From contig DATGKR010000055.1 of assembly GCA_035294565.1 (NCBI GenBank), forward strand, positions 1-5,842: 5,842 nt of DNA. The letters are read 5' to 3'. Position 1 is the first letter of the stretch, and every line of letters starts with the position of its first letter. A program made the position numbers and the translations under genes. The notes under the pieces were generated by a model, which searched no databases, was not told the origin of the DNA, and was given only the letters and a program-made list of their open reading frames with translations. Of the stretch, positions 4,747 through 5,842 are shown piece after piece. Source of the stretch: DATGKR01 sp035294565. Lineage in GTDB: Bacteria; Actinomycetota; Acidimicrobiia; Acidimicrobiales; Palsa-688.

Positions 4747-5842
4747 CGTCGCGGGCGAGGCGGACACCGGTGAACGGCCAGCGGGCCGCCGGGGGGAAGA
4801 AGTTCCTGTAGGTGGGCCGCACGTGTCCCGGCGGGGTGGCGCAAGACCCGCCGCGCAGGACGTGCTGGTTCACCATGAACTTGCCGTTGTACTCGCCGAC
4901 GGCGCCGGGCGCCGGGCGGAACCCCGGATAGGGCAGGTAGGCCGAGGACGTCCACGCCCACGCCTCCCCGTAGAAAGCCGGGCGGTCCTGGCGGCGGGGG
5001 TGCGCTCCCCGGCCGAGATCCAGCTGGCCCGACACCGGTTGGTCGCAGGCCACCGCCTCCCATTCGGCCTCCGTGGGCAGGCGGGCGCCGGCCCAGGTGG
5101 CGAAGGCGTCCGCCTCGTAGTAGCTGACATGGCACACCGGCTCCTCTGGGTCCACCGGCCGCCTGCCCGACAGGGTGAACACCGTCCACGCCCCGTCCCC
5201 GTCGCGCTCCCAGTAGAGCGGCGCCTCCCAACCCTGCGAGCGGACCGTCGCCCACCCGTCGGACAGCCAAAGCCGCGGCTCGTGGTAGCCGCCGGCGTCG
5301 ACGAACCGCATCCACTCGCCGCAGGTGACGAGCCGGTCGGCGATCGAGAAGGGGGCGAGGAGCGCCTGGTGGAGGGGTGTCTCGTTGTCGAAAGCGAAGC
5401 CGCCGCCGCCGTGGCCGACGTCCACGGTGCCCCCGGGATGCGACACCCAGCCGGCCGGCGACGCCGGCGCCGCTCGGCCGGGGCCGGTCGGCGGGTCGGC
5501 GACGATGTAGGGGGCGTCGAGGGGGGTCATCGACAGCACGTGCTTGATGTCCATGAGCAGCAGCTCCTGGTGCTGCTGCTCATGGTGCAGGCCGAGCTCG
5601 ACCAGGGCCGCCTGCGCGCCGTCGAGGGGCTCCCCGAGAAGGAGGTCCATGTGGCGGTCGACATGGGCGCGGTAGGCGGCTATCTCGGCGCAGCCCGGGC
5701 GCGACACCCAGCCCCGGCGCTCGCGGGCGTAGCGGGGGCCGACCGACTCGTAGTACGAGTTGAACAAGAAGCCGAAGTCGGGGTGGAACGCCCGGTACCC
5801 GGGGAAATGCGGTTCGAGGAGGAACGTCTCGAAGAACCAGCT
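4730..5842 (-). CDS. egtB: Hercynine sulfoxide synthase EgtB (non-heme iron), 5' end beyond window
   Basis: EgtB uses non-heme iron and O2 to join the imidazole C2 of hercynine to a cysteine sulfur, making the sulfoxide precursor of ergothioneine. The frame is open to the right edge, giving 370 visible residues of a usual 420-440. The TTG at 5767 is an internal leucine. From the first visible codon, the protein enters at WFFETFLL of the DinB-like domain and continues through LFNSYYE (26-32). The iron motif HEQQHQE follows, with His87 and His91; the third iron histidine normally lies just before WFFE and is therefore outside. The C-terminal sulfatase-modifying-factor (FGE-like) domain has WAGARLPTEAEWE (250-262), LRGGSCATP (329-337) and TYRNFFPPAARW (344-355). 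The NSYY and NFFPPxxRW signatures resemble the Chloracidobacterium-type enzyme, which uses cysteine, rather than the mycobacterial gamma-glutamylcysteine-using type; this donor assignment is inference. The gene overlaps egtD. Confidence 0.95.
   Translation of the reverse strand, partial: SWFFETFLLEPHFPGYRAFHPDFGFLFNSYYESVGPRYARERRGWVSRPGCAEIAAYRAHVDRHMDLLLGEPLDGAQAALVELGLHHEQQHQELLLMDIKHVLSMTPLDAPYIVADPPTGPGRAAPASPAGWVSHPGGTVDVGHGGGGFAFDNETPLHQALLAPFSIADRLVTCGEWMRFVDAGGYHEPRLWLSDGWATVRSQGWEAPLYWERDGDGAWTVFTLSGRRPVDPEEPVCHVSYYEADAFATWAGARLPTEAEWEAVACDQPVSGQLDLGRGAHPRRQDRPAFYGEAWAWTSSAYLPYPGFRPAPGAVGEYNGKFMVNQHVLRGGSCATPPGHVRPTYRNFFPPAARWPFTGVRLARDDDVGG
5551..5585 (-). repeat. Perfect 14-bp inverted repeat (hairpin) inside egtB over the iron-binding motif
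   Basis: CCATGAGCAGCAGC (5551-5564) is the exact reverse complement of GCTGCTGCTCATGG (5572-5585), with a 7-nt loop. In the egtB mRNA this would fold into a stable hairpin. It lies on the codons for the iron-binding stretch from HEQQH to LLLM. The Gln and Leu codons (CAG and CTG/CTC) are naturally complementary, so the symmetry may be a by-product of the protein sequence plus GC-rich codon use. Confidence 0.75.

Noticed and set aside
4027..4773. + strand open frame antisense to egtD
   Set aside because: EgtD is supported by all its active-site residues; the antisense product is Arg/Glu/Gly/Pro-rich with no motif.

Overview
This is a GC-rich window (above 70% G+C by eye) that is almost entirely coding, with GTG and possibly TTG starts, 4-bp gene overlaps and no mobile elements or RNA genes. 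The composition, the mycobacterium-like EgtD and the SCP2-thiolase/OB-fold pairing suggest an actinobacterium or another high-GC relative. The EgtB is of the type best known outside mycobacteria, so I do not assign a genus.

Layout. The + strand carries one gene, the 3' two-thirds of a GabD-like succinate-semialdehyde dehydrogenase (2-1021). Everything else is on the - strand, read from right to left: egtB (5' end beyond the right edge; 4730-5842), egtD (3775-4746), an SCP2/Ltp2-like thiolase-fold protein (2516-3739), a small OB-fold/zinc-ribbon (DUF35) protein (2139-2519) and an acetyl-CoA hydrolase/transferase-family protein (996-2126). The dehydrogenase and CoA-transferase genes converge and overlap by 26 bp.

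How the genes work together. EgtD trimethylates histidine to hercynine, and EgtB joins hercynine to a sulfur donor to give the sulfoxide precursor of ergothioneine. The two genes overlap and form a minimal ergothioneine module. The next three genes form a second tightly packed module for acyl-CoA chemistry: the thiolase-fold protein and DUF35 protein are coupled through a GTGA overlap, a pairing known from Ltp2-ChsH2 retro-aldolases, and the CoA-transferase homologue follows after 12 bp. A promoter-like sequence sits in the 35-bp gap between the modules, so the second may have its own transcript.

What stands out. Two members of the acyl-CoA module lack the residues that define their textbook reactions. 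The thiolase-fold protein has Ser, Tyr and Ser where thiolases have Cys, His and Cys/His, and the CoA-transferase homologue has Gly where the family's catalytic Glu should be. The DUF35 zinc ribbon also lacks one cysteine. The module probably does not do ordinary thiolysis or CoA transfer; its substrate cannot be read from the sequence.
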